DNA from: an uncultured Idiomarina sp.
GTDB taxonomy: Bacteria > Pseudomonadota > Gammaproteobacteria > Enterobacterales > Alteromonadaceae
Reading direction: 5' to 3'
DNA length: 64,000 nt
Assembly (NCBI GenBank): GCA_946885915.1
Contig: CAMPHF010000010.1
Coordinates: forward strand, 1 to 64,000
Part shown: positions 56,352-64,000 of the stretch, piece after piece
How positions within the stretch are numbered: the stretch's first letter is position 1
How the letters are laid out: the number at the start of each line of letters is the position of its first letter
The notes under the pieces: model-generated
The model's input: only the letters and a program-made list of their open reading frames with translations
What the model was told of the DNA's origin: nothing
Database searches by the model: none
Made by a program: the position numbers and the translations under genes

Positions 56352-57647
56352 CTATAAAGACACACCACGACGCTGCGCTACGTTTTGGATATAACCAATC
56401 CAACTGCGTGCACCACGGCGTTGATCTTCATACTCAGACGCCTTGCGGGCTGCTGCAATAGCATCTTGATACTTGTTGCTGTACAAATGAGCTTCCGCAA
56501 GTGACATATACACTTTGCCTTCGTCATCCTGCTCTAATCCAGCTTCTAAGGCTCTGTTGTAAACAACAGCTGCCTCTTCATAGCGTTCCGCACGGATTAA
56601 TGCAGTGCCTTGGCGTTGCAAGTTCTTCGCTCGATCGACCGCTGACTCTGACAATTCGGCAGCAACACCGTACCATTTGGCTGCACTGAAAAACTCGCGT
56701 GCGGCTTCGTAACTGGTGGCTGCACTACGTGCATTCAACTCAGTTTTTTCCACATCACCAGATTCAAAATGGCGTGCCATCAGCATTGCCGATTTGTACG
56801 GTATTTCGCTATTCCCGTATAGCTGAATCAAAATGCGATAATGATTTTCACTCGACAAATAACCAGCTAAGTAGGCGATTTCGATAGTCTGTAAACCTTT
56901 CGCAATTTGCTCTTCTATCATGTAGAAATTAGCAAGTTGTACCCACCAGACTTTCTCTGTTGGAATTTGGTTTAGACCTGCTTCTAGCACCTCAATGGCC
57001 TCAGCAAACATGTCCCGCTCGTAGTACGAAGCTACCTTCAATACGTACGGGTTCTTGTTAGGCTCATCATAAGCTTGTAACGCTAGATCGGCTGGCCGAA
57101 TAATTTTATCGAATTGCTTAAGCTCGTAATAAGCATTCGCGATTCGTAAAAATACATCGGGATTTGCTTCACCGGTAAACTGCAACCAACGACCGTAATA
57201 CTTAATCGCATTCTGGTAGTTTTCTTCTTGCAAGTTTAAATCGGCTAACAACTTCATCGCCGCGGCTTGGTCAGTCCAACCAAGCACATCCGCTTCTACC
57301 GCTTTGGTTAGCAAGTCTAATGCTTTCGCACCTTGCTCATCAGCAGCATAGAATGCACCGAGAAAACGATTGACATAAGCGATGTCAAATTCCTCTCGTG
57401 CGCTGGCTTCTTGCAATTCAGCGATGGCGCCTTTCAAATCGTCAGCTTCGTAAAGCTCGAACGCCGCCATAATTCGGCGACCTACGCGCTCTGCGACAGC
57501 TTTATTCTGACGATTTTGCTTCAACTCTTCGATTTGCGCAGCACTCGGCAAGTTGTAATTTACTTCCTGAGCATGGGCCGGAGCTACCCATTGAGTAGCT
57601 CCAAACACCAACGCAACACCGATGACGGATTTAAAAATCGTGTTCAT
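56352..57647 (-). CDS. Tetratricopeptide-repeat protein of the TonB2 operon
   Basis: This exported protein (431 residues, signal peptide ending AHA) consists of TPR-like helical repeats from about residue 50 to the end (for example YQNAIKYYGRWLQF, YEEAAVVYNRALEAG, YQDAIAAARKASEY). TPR proteins are the usual last gene of TonB2 systems and may scaffold the complex in the periplasm. It follows tonB by two bases. Confidence 0.85.
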   Translation of the reverse strand: MNTIFKSVIGVALVFGATQWVAPAHAQEVNYNLPSAAQIEELKQNRQNKAVAERVGRRIMAAFELYEADDLKGAIAELQEASAREEFDIAYVNRFLGAFYAADEQGAKALDLLTKAVEADVLGWTDQAAAMKLLADLNLQEENYQNAIKYYGRWLQFTGEANPDVFLRIANAYYELKQFDKIIRPADLALQAYDEPNKNPYVLKVASYYERDMFAEAIEVLEAGLNQIPTEKVWWVQLANFYMIEEQIAKGLQTIEIAYLAGYLSSENHYRILIQLYGNSEIPYKSAMLMARHFESGDVEKTELNARSAATSYEAAREFFSAAKWYGVAAELSESAVDRAKNLQRQGTALIRAERYEEAAVVYNRALEAGLEQDDEGKVYMSLAEAHLYSNKYQDAIAAARKASEYEDQRRGARSWIGYIQNVAQRRGVSL

Positions 57648-57649
57648 GA

Positions 57650-58267
57650 TTAATTTGCTCCATCTAAGGTGAAGTCAAGCTGCACCGTTAAACCCGGTTG
57701 ACGTACCGTTTTACCGTCGACAACCTTCGGCTTGTACTTCCAACGCAACAACGCACGACGCGCTTCTTGGTCGAAAATACGACGAGGCTGAGAATCGATC
57801 ACTTCAACGTCTGTTACACCACCGGCTTCATCGATCGTAAAGCGGAGTAATACCCACCCTTCGATACCATCGCGAGCAGCGGCTGGCGGGTAACGCGGAT
57901 TGATACGCACGATAGGCTGTGCATCACCGTCACCCATGAAACCATCACCTGGACCAGCAAGACCAGTATCAGTACCACCGATATCTACATCAAAGCCAAG
58001 ATCCATATTCAAACCACTGTCAGTTGACGGCTCAGGCTCATTTTGTGGAGTCTGAGGCGGCTGTTGTGGTGGCGGTGGTGGTGGCGGTGGTGTACGCCGA
58101 CGCGTGTCTAAATCAGACTGCGGCGGCTCCGTCACGATTTCAATTACCGGCGTCGGCGGCGGTGGCTCATTACGCCCCGCCCCTCCGCTGATCAAGAAAG
58201 CCATCAAAGCAAACAGAGCGAAGGTAACCGCGACACCTAGTAGTATTGCTACTATGAAGCGTACCAT
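57650..58267 (-). CDS. tonB: TonB2-type energy transducer
   Basis: This 205-residue protein has an N-terminal membrane anchor (about residues 3-26), a Pro-rich spacer (RRTPPPPPPPPQQPPQTPQ, about residues 57-75) and a C-terminal TonB domain (RINPRYPPAAARDGIEGWVLLRF). It is shorter than E. coli TonB, as in TonB2 systems. It passes the proton-motive energy of ExbBD to outer membrane receptors such as siderophore transporters. Confidence 0.93.
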   Translation of the reverse strand: MVRFIVAILLGVAVTFALFALMAFLISGGAGRNEPPPPTPVIEIVTEPPQSDLDTRRRTPPPPPPPPQQPPQTPQNEPEPSTDSGLNMDLGFDVDIGGTDTGLAGPGDGFMGDGDAQPIVRINPRYPPAAARDGIEGWVLLRFTIDEAGGVTDVEVIDSQPRRIFDQEARRALLRWKYKPKVVDGKTVRQPGLTVQLDFTLDGAN

Positions 58268-58268
58268 A

Positions 58269-58670
58269 TTATTCTTCCTCTGCTGCTATCGATATCTTAT
58301 CAATACCGGCTTCCTTCACCTGATCCATCACTTCTACCACAACACCGTGGCGAGCTTCTTTATCAGCTTGGATAACAACGATATCTGTTGGCTGTTCAGC
58401 TAACAAACGCTCGATGTTTGCAGCTACACGCTCTACATCAACCATACGCTTGTCCATCCACACTTCACCGTTCGCACGAACGGCAATGAAGATGTTAGCC
58501 GACGGCTTCTTACTCGCCTGATCTGACTCAGGTTTGTTCACGTCGATACCGGCTTCTTTCACGAAAGAGGTCGTAACAATGAAGAAGATCAACATGATGA
58601 AGACGATGTCCAACATCGGCGTCATATCGATCGCTGCTTCTTCCTCTTCACGAATACGTTTACGTGCCAT
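58269..58670 (-). CDS. exbD: ExbD biopolymer transport protein
   Basis: The 133-residue protein has a single membrane helix with the proton-relay Asp21 in DMTPMLDIVFIMLIFF, and a periplasmic domain. It is one base from tonB and follows exbB by 12 bases. Confidence 0.94.
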   Translation of the reverse strand: MARKRIREEEEAAIDMTPMLDIVFIMLIFFIVTTSFVKEAGIDVNKPESDQASKKPSANIFIAVRANGEVWMDKRMVDVERVAANIERLLAEQPTDIVVIQADKEARHGVVVEVMDQVKEAGIDKISIAAEEE

Positions 58671-58682
58671 AATTCTTCTCTC

Positions 58683-59207
58683 TTAATGATGTGGCAAACT
58701 GTCAATCAGGGTCTCTTTCGCGCGCTTCACTCGTGACTCTAAACGCGTCACGACGAACATACCCGAAAGCGCTGCAACCATTCCAGCCATTGTCGGAATT
58801 GTTGCCATCGAGATACCCGACGCCATCAAGCGAGGGTTACCCGTGCCCTGAACCGCCATGATTTCAAATACACTAATCATACCGGTTACTGTACCGAGCA
58901 GGCCGATTAACGGACACATTGCGATACAGGTTTTAATTAACAGCATCCGCGCACTTAGCTTATCAGAGGCTTCGGAAATCCATGCATCACGGATTCTATG
59001 AGCGTACCATGAGGTGGTATCTTTACGCGCTGTCCACTTGTCGATGATTTCTTGCTTCATCTTTGGGTAAACAGCGTTTAAGAACCAAAAACGCTCGACC
59101 ATTAAAGTCCACATGATCAGTAGCGCTACCATGACGACGTACAAGACGTCGCCACCGGTACTAATAAAATCCCTGATAGATTCCCATATCTCCATCAGGT
59201 ATAGCAT
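58683..59207 (-). CDS. exbB: ExbB2 biopolymer transport protein
   Basis: This 174-residue MotA/TolQ/ExbB channel protein has three membrane helices and the conserved LLGTVTGMISVFEIMA motif. ATG 59207 has AGGAG seven bases upstream, within the ttpC stop. The frame reaching 59300 overlaps ttpC and is not supported. Confidence 0.93.
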   Translation of the reverse strand: MLYLMEIWESIRDFISTGGDVLYVVMVALLIMWTLMVERFWFLNAVYPKMKQEIIDKWTARKDTTSWYAHRIRDAWISEASDKLSARMLLIKTCIAMCPLIGLLGTVTGMISVFEIMAVQGTGNPRLMASGISMATIPTMAGMVAALSGMFVVTRLESRVKRAKETLIDSLPHH

Positions 59208-59211
59208 GGGA

Positions 59212-60573
59212 TTACTCCTTCTCCGCGTGCGCAGCAACGATACCCGCTGCTTGCTCGTCCAGGATATGAACGATTGATTTCGCACGTGATGCCACAACAC
59301 TGTGAATCAGAATCAATGGTAATGCTGCAATCAGACCCAATGCGGTGGTAACCAACGCTAATGAGATGTCGCCTGCCATGATCTTCGGATCACCAGTACC
59401 GAACAAGGTAATCGATTGGAACGTACCGATCATACCAACAACCGTACCTAAAAGACCTAACAATGGTGCGATGGCAGCAAGCATCTTGATAAGGTTTACA
59501 CCGCTATCGATACTTGGCGTTTCACGCAAGATTGCTTCGTCGATTTTCAGTTCTAGGTTTTCCGCATCAGCATTTTTGTTGGCTTGATAAACCTTCAAGA
59601 TACGGCCCAGCGGGTTTTTGTCAGAAGGATTTTCGGTATTTTTCAACTGTGCACGGATTTTGCCGCCAGCAGCGCCAAGCGTGACCAGTTTATAAATAGC
59701 AATCAAAAAGCCAATCACTAACACAGCGGTAATGATGTAACCAACGGTGCCACCTTGATGGTAGAACTCCATCAACGTTTTCTTCTGCGTAGACAAGCTT
59801 AAGATTTGGCCACGAGCTGGGTCGATATAAAGACCTTCGTAACCAGAATCATTGCTTTCAAACGTAGAGATTTCACCAGTAATGTAACCAGCTGGCGGAC
59901 GGCCAAGCGGCTGCAATTGGTTGGTCGCGTCGTTGTACAGCAAGTATTCGCCGTTAGATACAGTGTTGAAGACACCGATCCGAGTTACTTCGCGATTTTC
60001 AACACCACCGTCGAGCGAAGTGACGTCTGCGTTGAAGCTAACAACTTTGCCTGACTCTTTCATTTCAGTCAGTAACGCAATCCACAACTCTTCTAGTTCA
60101 GCGATGGTTGGTAATTCTTCAGCTGCTGCCAAAGATTCCAATACATCTTCACGGCCTGGATACTGCGCGCTAATGATAGAAGTTGCGATGCGACCGATAG
60201 TGTCGCCAGCTGCGCCACGAACAACACCGAAAATTTCACCTAAGGTGCCTTTGGCATTCTCAAGTTCAGTTTCTTTGTTCGCTAGGGTGATTTCATTTTC
60301 TGAAAATTGCGCTTGTAAACGCTCACCACGACGTTGCTCTTCAGCCAACTGTTGACGTGCACGATTTAGCAAAGCTTGCTTGTCAGCACGCTCAGCAGTG
60401 AACTCGCGCTCACGCTCAGAGTTGATTTGCTGCGAGGCAGCACGGTTTTCTTTGACTAGATTAAGCAGCTCGTCAAGTGACTTAGCATCGTCCTGTGCAC
60501 TTACAGCGAAGGTAGTGCCGGCCGACAGAGTTACTGCTGCTGCAACCAGTACGCTTTTCACTAATTGTTTCAT
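59212..60573 (-). CDS. TtpC-type MotA/TolQ/ExbB protein with coiled-coil N terminus
   Basis: The 453-residue protein has a signal peptide, a long coiled coil (about residues 30-110, rich in E/R/Q), a periplasmic domain and a C-terminal MotA/TolQ/ExbB module (about 270-450, LLGLLGTVVGMIGTFQSI). This is the TtpC component needed by the TonB2 complex in Vibrio. It overlaps the DUF3450 gene by four bases. Confidence 0.9.
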   Translation of the reverse strand: MKQLVKSVLVAAAVTLSAGTTFAVSAQDDAKSLDELLNLVKENRAASQQINSEREREFTAERADKQALLNRARQQLAEEQRRGERLQAQFSENEITLANKETELENAKGTLGEIFGVVRGAAGDTIGRIATSIISAQYPGREDVLESLAAAEELPTIAELEELWIALLTEMKESGKVVSFNADVTSLDGGVENREVTRIGVFNTVSNGEYLLYNDATNQLQPLGRPPAGYITGEISTFESNDSGYEGLYIDPARGQILSLSTQKKTLMEFYHQGGTVGYIITAVLVIGFLIAIYKLVTLGAAGGKIRAQLKNTENPSDKNPLGRILKVYQANKNADAENLELKIDEAILRETPSIDSGVNLIKMLAAIAPLLGLLGTVVGMIGTFQSITLFGTGDPKIMAGDISLALVTTALGLIAALPLILIHSVVASRAKSIVHILDEQAAGIVAAHAEKE

Positions 60574-61355
60574 TCTGCACTCTCCGCTGCAAAGATTGGT
60601 AATTTAACCAAGTCATTTGGAACTTGCTTACGCGCCATGCGAATCGCGGTCGTAAGTGGGCTTAAGAATTCATCTTCTAAAACTTCCCACTGACGCGTTT
60701 CTGGGTTGAATACCCAACCGTTACGTTGATCCAAAGACTGCGCTAAGAATGCCACGCGACCTAAGTGGAAGAAATCAACCGCAATGGTTTGTCCTTCAAA
60801 CTCAAGATTGCCTTGGTACGCGATCAAACCAGAACCGTAATCCATCTCTGCCTGATAGGCTTCGATGATTTGACGATACTGCTCAGACGTGGTGACGTCT
60901 GAACGCGCCATGATTTCACGCAACCGCTCTACCCGCTCAGTACGAACGTCTTTACGGATTGGCAAATCAAGTTCAACGAACTGCTCCAGCGCATCGATCA
61001 TTTTGTACATCAACGGCACTACGCCTTGCTTAGTCTCATCGATGGTATCGATTTGACGTTGCAATGAAGCAATAGAGCGTTCTTGGTCATTCACCAAGCG
61101 CTGTACGTGATCGTTGTAAACTTTTAAGTTTTCATACTCGTCTACAACTGCGCGGTAGTCATACAAAAGATCGGTGCTTTGCTCGAACAAAGCATCGATT
61201 TTCTGTTGTGAGCGACGGTCCGCTTCGTGAATTTTCGCTTCTTCGCTTTGCAGCGTACGAAGGTCTGTTTGTGCAGTAGCTGTAGCGCTACCTGCTACCG
61301 CGAACATACCCATAAGGGCAGCAGCGATTTTGCTTTTATTGATTACTTTGGTCAT
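60570..61355 (-). CDS. DUF3450 periplasmic coiled-coil protein
   Basis: This 261-residue exported protein (signal peptide ending ATATA) has a central coiled coil (about residues 30-110). DUF3450 proteins are a fixed first gene of TonB2-ttpC operons. The role is not established; an architectural role is inferred. ATG 61355 is preferred over TTG 61364. Confidence 0.88.
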   Translation of the reverse strand: MTKVINKSKIAAALMGMFAVAGSATATAQTDLRTLQSEEAKIHEADRRSQQKIDALFEQSTDLLYDYRAVVDEYENLKVYNDHVQRLVNDQERSIASLQRQIDTIDETKQGVVPLMYKMIDALEQFVELDLPIRKDVRTERVERLREIMARSDVTTSEQYRQIIEAYQAEMDYGSGLIAYQGNLEFEGQTIAVDFFHLGRVAFLAQSLDQRNGWVFNPETRQWEVLEDEFLSPLTTAIRMARKQVPNDLVKLPIFAAESAE

Positions 61356-61730
61356 AGTTCCCAACCAATTTGACTTAACTTCCCACCATCAGTGCACCAG
61401 CGCACGAGGCTTCGAGTATTAGAGTGACGAAAAGATTCTAATCAACACTTGCAGCTATTGCCGCCTAGACGACAATAATGTCTCAATACTCCCACGATAG
61501 GATAGAGCCTGTCAACAGCAGATCTAGACTGTCTTTGCGCTGATTTACCATGCACTAAAATAACAGCGAAAAATAACTTTTGTTATGACGGAAGTATGGA
61601 TTCATTGCGCTTATTTTTACGCTTGAATTGGACTAAGTTCCGCCCAGTTGATTATGCTAAGCTATTGTTGGCTGTTCACCGAGCTCGCTCTCATTGCGAT
61701 AAAAAATGACTTAAAACCTTGGTAAATCAC
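61356..61730. other. Divergent intergenic region between TonB2 operon and priC-like gene
   Basis: No gene is seen. A candidate TonB2-operon promoter lies at 61416-61445. A weak Fur-box-like stretch near 61690 is not convincing. Confidence 0.6.
61416..61445 (-). promoter_or_regulatory. Candidate promoter of the TonB2 operon
   Basis: On the minus strand TTGATT (61445-61440) and TAATAC (61421-61416) are 18 bases apart, about 60 bases before the DUF3450 start. Confidence 0.5.
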
Positions 61731-62045
61731 GTGAAAATTAACCAGCTACAACAGCATCTAAAACCACTCATTGCGCAGTTACGTAGTGCCATTGAAACTA
61801 TTGAGCAGCAATATTCAGACAGCCAAATAGGTGCGGGGTTCACCCCGTGGTTTCATCCACAACTTTTTAGTGTTGAGGCTGAGCGCCCCAGTGATTATTT
61901 GCACGAATTAGAGCAACAAATTACCAAGTTAGTTGCTTGGCAACAGCGTGCTAAGCCTGATCAAGAAGCGCTTATGGCACTTGAAGTTCGTGTTGATGAC
62001 CAATTAAGAGCGCTCTACACGGCGGTACAAAAACATCAAAGGTAG
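61731..62045 (+). CDS. priC: Primosomal replication protein PriC-like
   Basis: The 104-residue helical protein resembles PriC, which helps reload DnaB at stalled forks. The fold-typical PWFHPQLFSV and YLHELEQQITKLVAWQ match the Phe-x-x-x-Leu-Phe and following helix of the family. GTG 61731 is chosen; TTG 61719 is an alternative, and neither has a good Shine-Dalgarno. Assignment is moderate. Confidence 0.55.
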   Translation: MKINQLQQHLKPLIAQLRSAIETIEQQYSDSQIGAGFTPWFHPQLFSVEAERPSDYLHELEQQITKLVAWQQRAKPDQEALMALEVRVDDQLRALYTAVQKHQR

Positions 62046-62059
62046 CCCTGCCGAAACTA

Positions 62060-63172
62060 TTAATCGGGCTGGAATTCAGACCCCGTCGCTATCCAAAAAC
62101 CCAGTGCCCGCGTAAGCTTTTGTGGTAACACCGGCAGCGCGGATTTTGGAATAAGATAAGTAGCCATCGCGAAGAAATCGGCAAATACCCGGTTAGCTTC
62201 GGTGGTGCGGCGCAGGTAGTCGTGCCCAGACGAACCACCAGTTCCAATTTTTGTACCGATCATACGTTGCACCATCATCGCATGTTGGTAACGCCACAAG
62301 GTTAATTTCTCATCAATTTCAGTAAACGCCGTAATGGCCTGGAAGGGCAAATGAAAGGCAGGTTCTTCGCGATATAACGAAATAAACAAAGCGGCTAACA
62401 TAGCAGGCTGCGAGAGTCTCACCCTACCTTCAGCTTGCGCTTTGGCATACAGGTCTTGGTCAAATAGCAAAGCAAAGTTATCCCTAGTCCCCTGCAGTGC
62501 TGCCAGTTCACGCTCGCGTTGCGGTTCGGTGAGGGTCTGATTTTCACGAATAGTTTGCTCATCAGAATCGAGCATATCGACGACTGCCCGCTGATAATGT
62601 TGCCAGAAACTAAAATCCTCGAATTCCAGAAATGGCATGCGTGCCAACCAGGCATCAACTCGATCGAATAAGCTAGGTTGTTGCTCGAGCTGCTCTAAGT
62701 AATCACGGTCATTATCTTGTAAGCGGTTATAAAAAGACTGCTGATCAAAAGCCACTCGTCGAGCTCGGGTTAAGCCGAGGATAATTTCGAGCTCTTTAAA
62801 CTGAATGCTCTGAAACCCTGACGCCGGCACTAAATAATCACGAAAGGCTAAAAATTCTTGGGGGGTCATGGTCTCAATAATACGGACTTGGTCATTCATT
62901 AAATCTTGAATGGCGCCAACCCTTTGTAATCGGTGCACGATGATCAATAAATCTTGATCGGCAAGGCGATTGGAAGCGAGTAACGCCAGCACCGACCGCA
63001 GTTCATGCAACACTTGCTTGAACCACAATTCATACACCTGATGCACAATAATAAACAAGGTTTCGTCATGTGCTTCCGCACCATATCTTGGGCTGTGAGG
63101 ATGCTGCGCATCTAACAGCTTAGCTAGCCCCAAATACTCAGCGTAATAGACGGGTTCAATGTTTCGTGCCAT
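62060..63172 (-). CDS. Tryptophan 2,3-dioxygenase-family heme protein
   Basis: The 370-residue protein has the main tryptophan 2,3-dioxygenase signatures: HDETLFIIVHQVYELWFKQ near residue 35-54, the heme-ligand region WRYQHAMMVQRMIG and the substrate loop GTGGSSGHDYLR. It probably opens the indole ring to N-formylkynurenine, though some relatives act elsewhere. No other kynurenine-pathway gene is in the window. Confidence 0.88.
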   Translation of the reverse strand: MARNIEPVYYAEYLGLAKLLDAQHPHSPRYGAEAHDETLFIIVHQVYELWFKQVLHELRSVLALLASNRLADQDLLIIVHRLQRVGAIQDLMNDQVRIIETMTPQEFLAFRDYLVPASGFQSIQFKELEIILGLTRARRVAFDQQSFYNRLQDNDRDYLEQLEQQPSLFDRVDAWLARMPFLEFEDFSFWQHYQRAVVDMLDSDEQTIRENQTLTEPQRERELAALQGTRDNFALLFDQDLYAKAQAEGRVRLSQPAMLAALFISLYREEPAFHLPFQAITAFTEIDEKLTLWRYQHAMMVQRMIGTKIGTGGSSGHDYLRRTTEANRVFADFFAMATYLIPKSALPVLPQKLTRALGFWIATGSEFQPD

Positions 63173-63350
63173 GCGCCCTGCGCTCCCTGCTTGATCAGCT
63201 AGATTGTCACCTGCAACTGCTAGGCATTAAATCAACCTGCGCAAGTGAAGTAAAGTTGAACTATGGTAGATCAGGTCAGGTTTGGACTGCGCTTATACAA
63301 CTATTTGTGCCAGCCAATTGCGAGCGAACCATTAAGCAGGAGAATCATGA

Positions 63351-63620
63351 ATGCGAATGAATGATGATATTCACAATTATTATGAAAAATTAGTGCTTGA
63401 GGAAATTGAACGGCTTGCTGTCGATAAAACGCGTGATGACGATTATATCGCTGACCTATGCTGTCTGGTGCTCAACAGACTTCCACCGCGTTACATTCGC
63501 TACGAGGTCGATATGGCGTTTTATTTGCCGCAATCTAAACGTTTGGATATGGAGCTTAACGTGCGCAATGCTATGCGCGAGGCACTTGAGTTTCTCGATG
63601 CGCGACGCAGCGAAAGCTAA
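63351..63620 (+). CDS. ComFB-family protein
   Basis: This 89-residue protein resembles late-competence protein ComFB, with helices and the typical VLNRLPPRYIRYEVDM motif. Some family members bind cyclic dinucleotides. Most family zinc-type cysteines are missing except the CC in DLCCLVL. ATG 63351 has GGAG eight bases upstream. Confidence 0.8.
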   Translation: MRMNDDIHNYYEKLVLEEIERLAVDKTRDDDYIADLCCLVLNRLPPRYIRYEVDMAFYLPQSKRLDMELNVRNAMREALEFLDARRSES

Positions 63621-63632
63621 TGATGGAGGTTT

Positions 63633-63734
63633 GGGTGGCGACCCTACCAGCCACACCCCGGCACCCATGTCCCTGGCTGCGGCTGCTCCCTTCCGGGCCT
63701 GACCGAGTTCACCAGTTAATGTTGCGAGGGGACC
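63633..63734 (-). ncRNA. ffs: Signal recognition particle 4.5S RNA
   Basis: On the minus strand the conserved domain IV hairpin is present: GGTCAGGCCCGGAAGGGAGCAGCC, with GGAA tetraloop and the Ffh-binding asymmetric loop. The ends (GGTCCCCTCGC and GGGTCGCCACC) pair to close the rod. Length is about 102 nucleotides, close to the 4.5S type. Exact ends are approximate. Confidence 0.95.
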
Positions 63735-63808
63735 AATAGAGTCACCATAACAGCGGGCGAATTATCACTGATCAGCCAGCGAGAAACAACCGCTGTGGAC
63801 GCGACTGC

Positions 63809-64000
63809 TTATTTTTTCTGCAACGTAGCCTGAATCGCAGCTTTTGCTGCTGGGCTTGCAAGCGCTTCAGCAAATACGTCAATTTCCCGTTGAATCCGAG
63901 CTTTCACCGGCTCGTCATCAGCTTTTATCAGTGCTTTACTTTGGCGCAAGCCGGTCACCGGGCGTTGCGCTAATTGCGCGAGCAACTGTTCGGTCGCACT
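63809..64000 (-). CDS. Enoyl-CoA hydratase/isomerase-like protein, C-terminal end only
   Basis: The last 63 codons of a gene running off the right edge end at TAA 63809-63811. The reading QRPVTGLRQSKALIK, then EIDVFAEALASPAAKAAIQ matches the C-terminal helices of crotonase-family enzymes (the trimerisation region). The active site lies outside the window, so the exact activity cannot be told. Confidence 0.75.
   Translation of the reverse strand, partial: SATEQLLAQLAQRPVTGLRQSKALIKADDEPVKARIQREIDVFAEALASPAAKAAIQATLQKK

Noticed and set aside
58020..58110. Short GGT/GGC repeats as a microsatellite
   Set aside because: These are the codons of the proline-rich spacer of TonB, which is a normal feature of the protein.
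61685..61715. Fur box near the priC-like start
   Set aside because: The similarity to the 19-bp consensus is weak and the position suits neither divergent promoter well.

Overview
The window looks like chromosomal DNA of a marine gammaproteobacterium of the Alteromonadales, most likely Idiomarinaceae (Idiomarina/Pseudidiomarina). This rests on gene content and order: a Na+-translocating Rsx/Rnf operon, MotY next to RNase T, a TonB2-type operon with TtpC and a DUF3450 protein, and the apt-dnaX-ybaB-recR-htpG-adk cluster. The family assignment is an inference; no 16S or other marker was available. Most of the window is ordinary, densely packed core genome. The clear exception is an AT-richer accessory block at about 14.1-19.9 kb.

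Layout. 0-8 kb: end of a tRNA-Val, a DUF2919 protein, uvrB with a MATE transporter, a PLP aminotransferase, an intergenic region of about 0.7 kb with a cluster of DnaA boxes, two identical tRNA-Asn genes, and a glycosyltransferase plus PAP2 phosphatase. The glycosyltransferase reading frame runs antisense through the second tRNA-Asn. 8.2-14.1 kb: rsxABCDGE-nth. 14.1-18.6 kb: seven consecutive integron gene cassettes, all on the minus strand, each ending in a recognisable attC site, with no integrase in the window (a CALIN-type array). Cargo includes a BrnT/BrnA toxin-antitoxin, a CPBP membrane protease and several unknowns. 18.6-19.9 kb: a HAD phosphatase and then a decayed second copy of the nth 3' end directly before gloA. 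Together these suggest that the block was inserted between nth and gloA.

19.9-36 kb: gloA, motY, rnt, a peroxiredoxin with grxD, sodB, then fadR with a recognisable FadR operator, dsbB, and a long minus-strand run: yoaA, tsaB, a small unknown, slp, an alpha/beta hydrolase, fadD, rnd, ycgL, a lytic transglycosylase, a fumarylacetoacetate hydrolase-family protein and ycgN. A second possible FadR site lies upstream of fadD. 36-43.5 kb: the complete histidine operon hisGDCBHAFI(E), preceded by a classical attenuator with a leader peptide carrying seven histidines. 43.5-48.2 kb: a NorM-like MATE, a cysteine desulfurase, a hydrolase with a MAPEG protein, and adk.

48.2-64 kb: htpG, recR, ybaB, dnaX (with an A10 slippery run that would give a gamma-like short form), apt, a stand-alone response regulator and a 44-residue membrane peptide upstream of it. 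A DUF692 (MNIO)/DUF2063 pair without a visible precursor peptide follows, then the TonB2 operon (DUF3450-TtpC-ExbB-ExbD-TonB-TPR), a PriC-like protein, a tryptophan 2,3-dioxygenase-family protein, a ComFB-like protein, the SRP RNA and the C-terminal end of an enoyl-CoA hydratase-like gene cut by the window edge.
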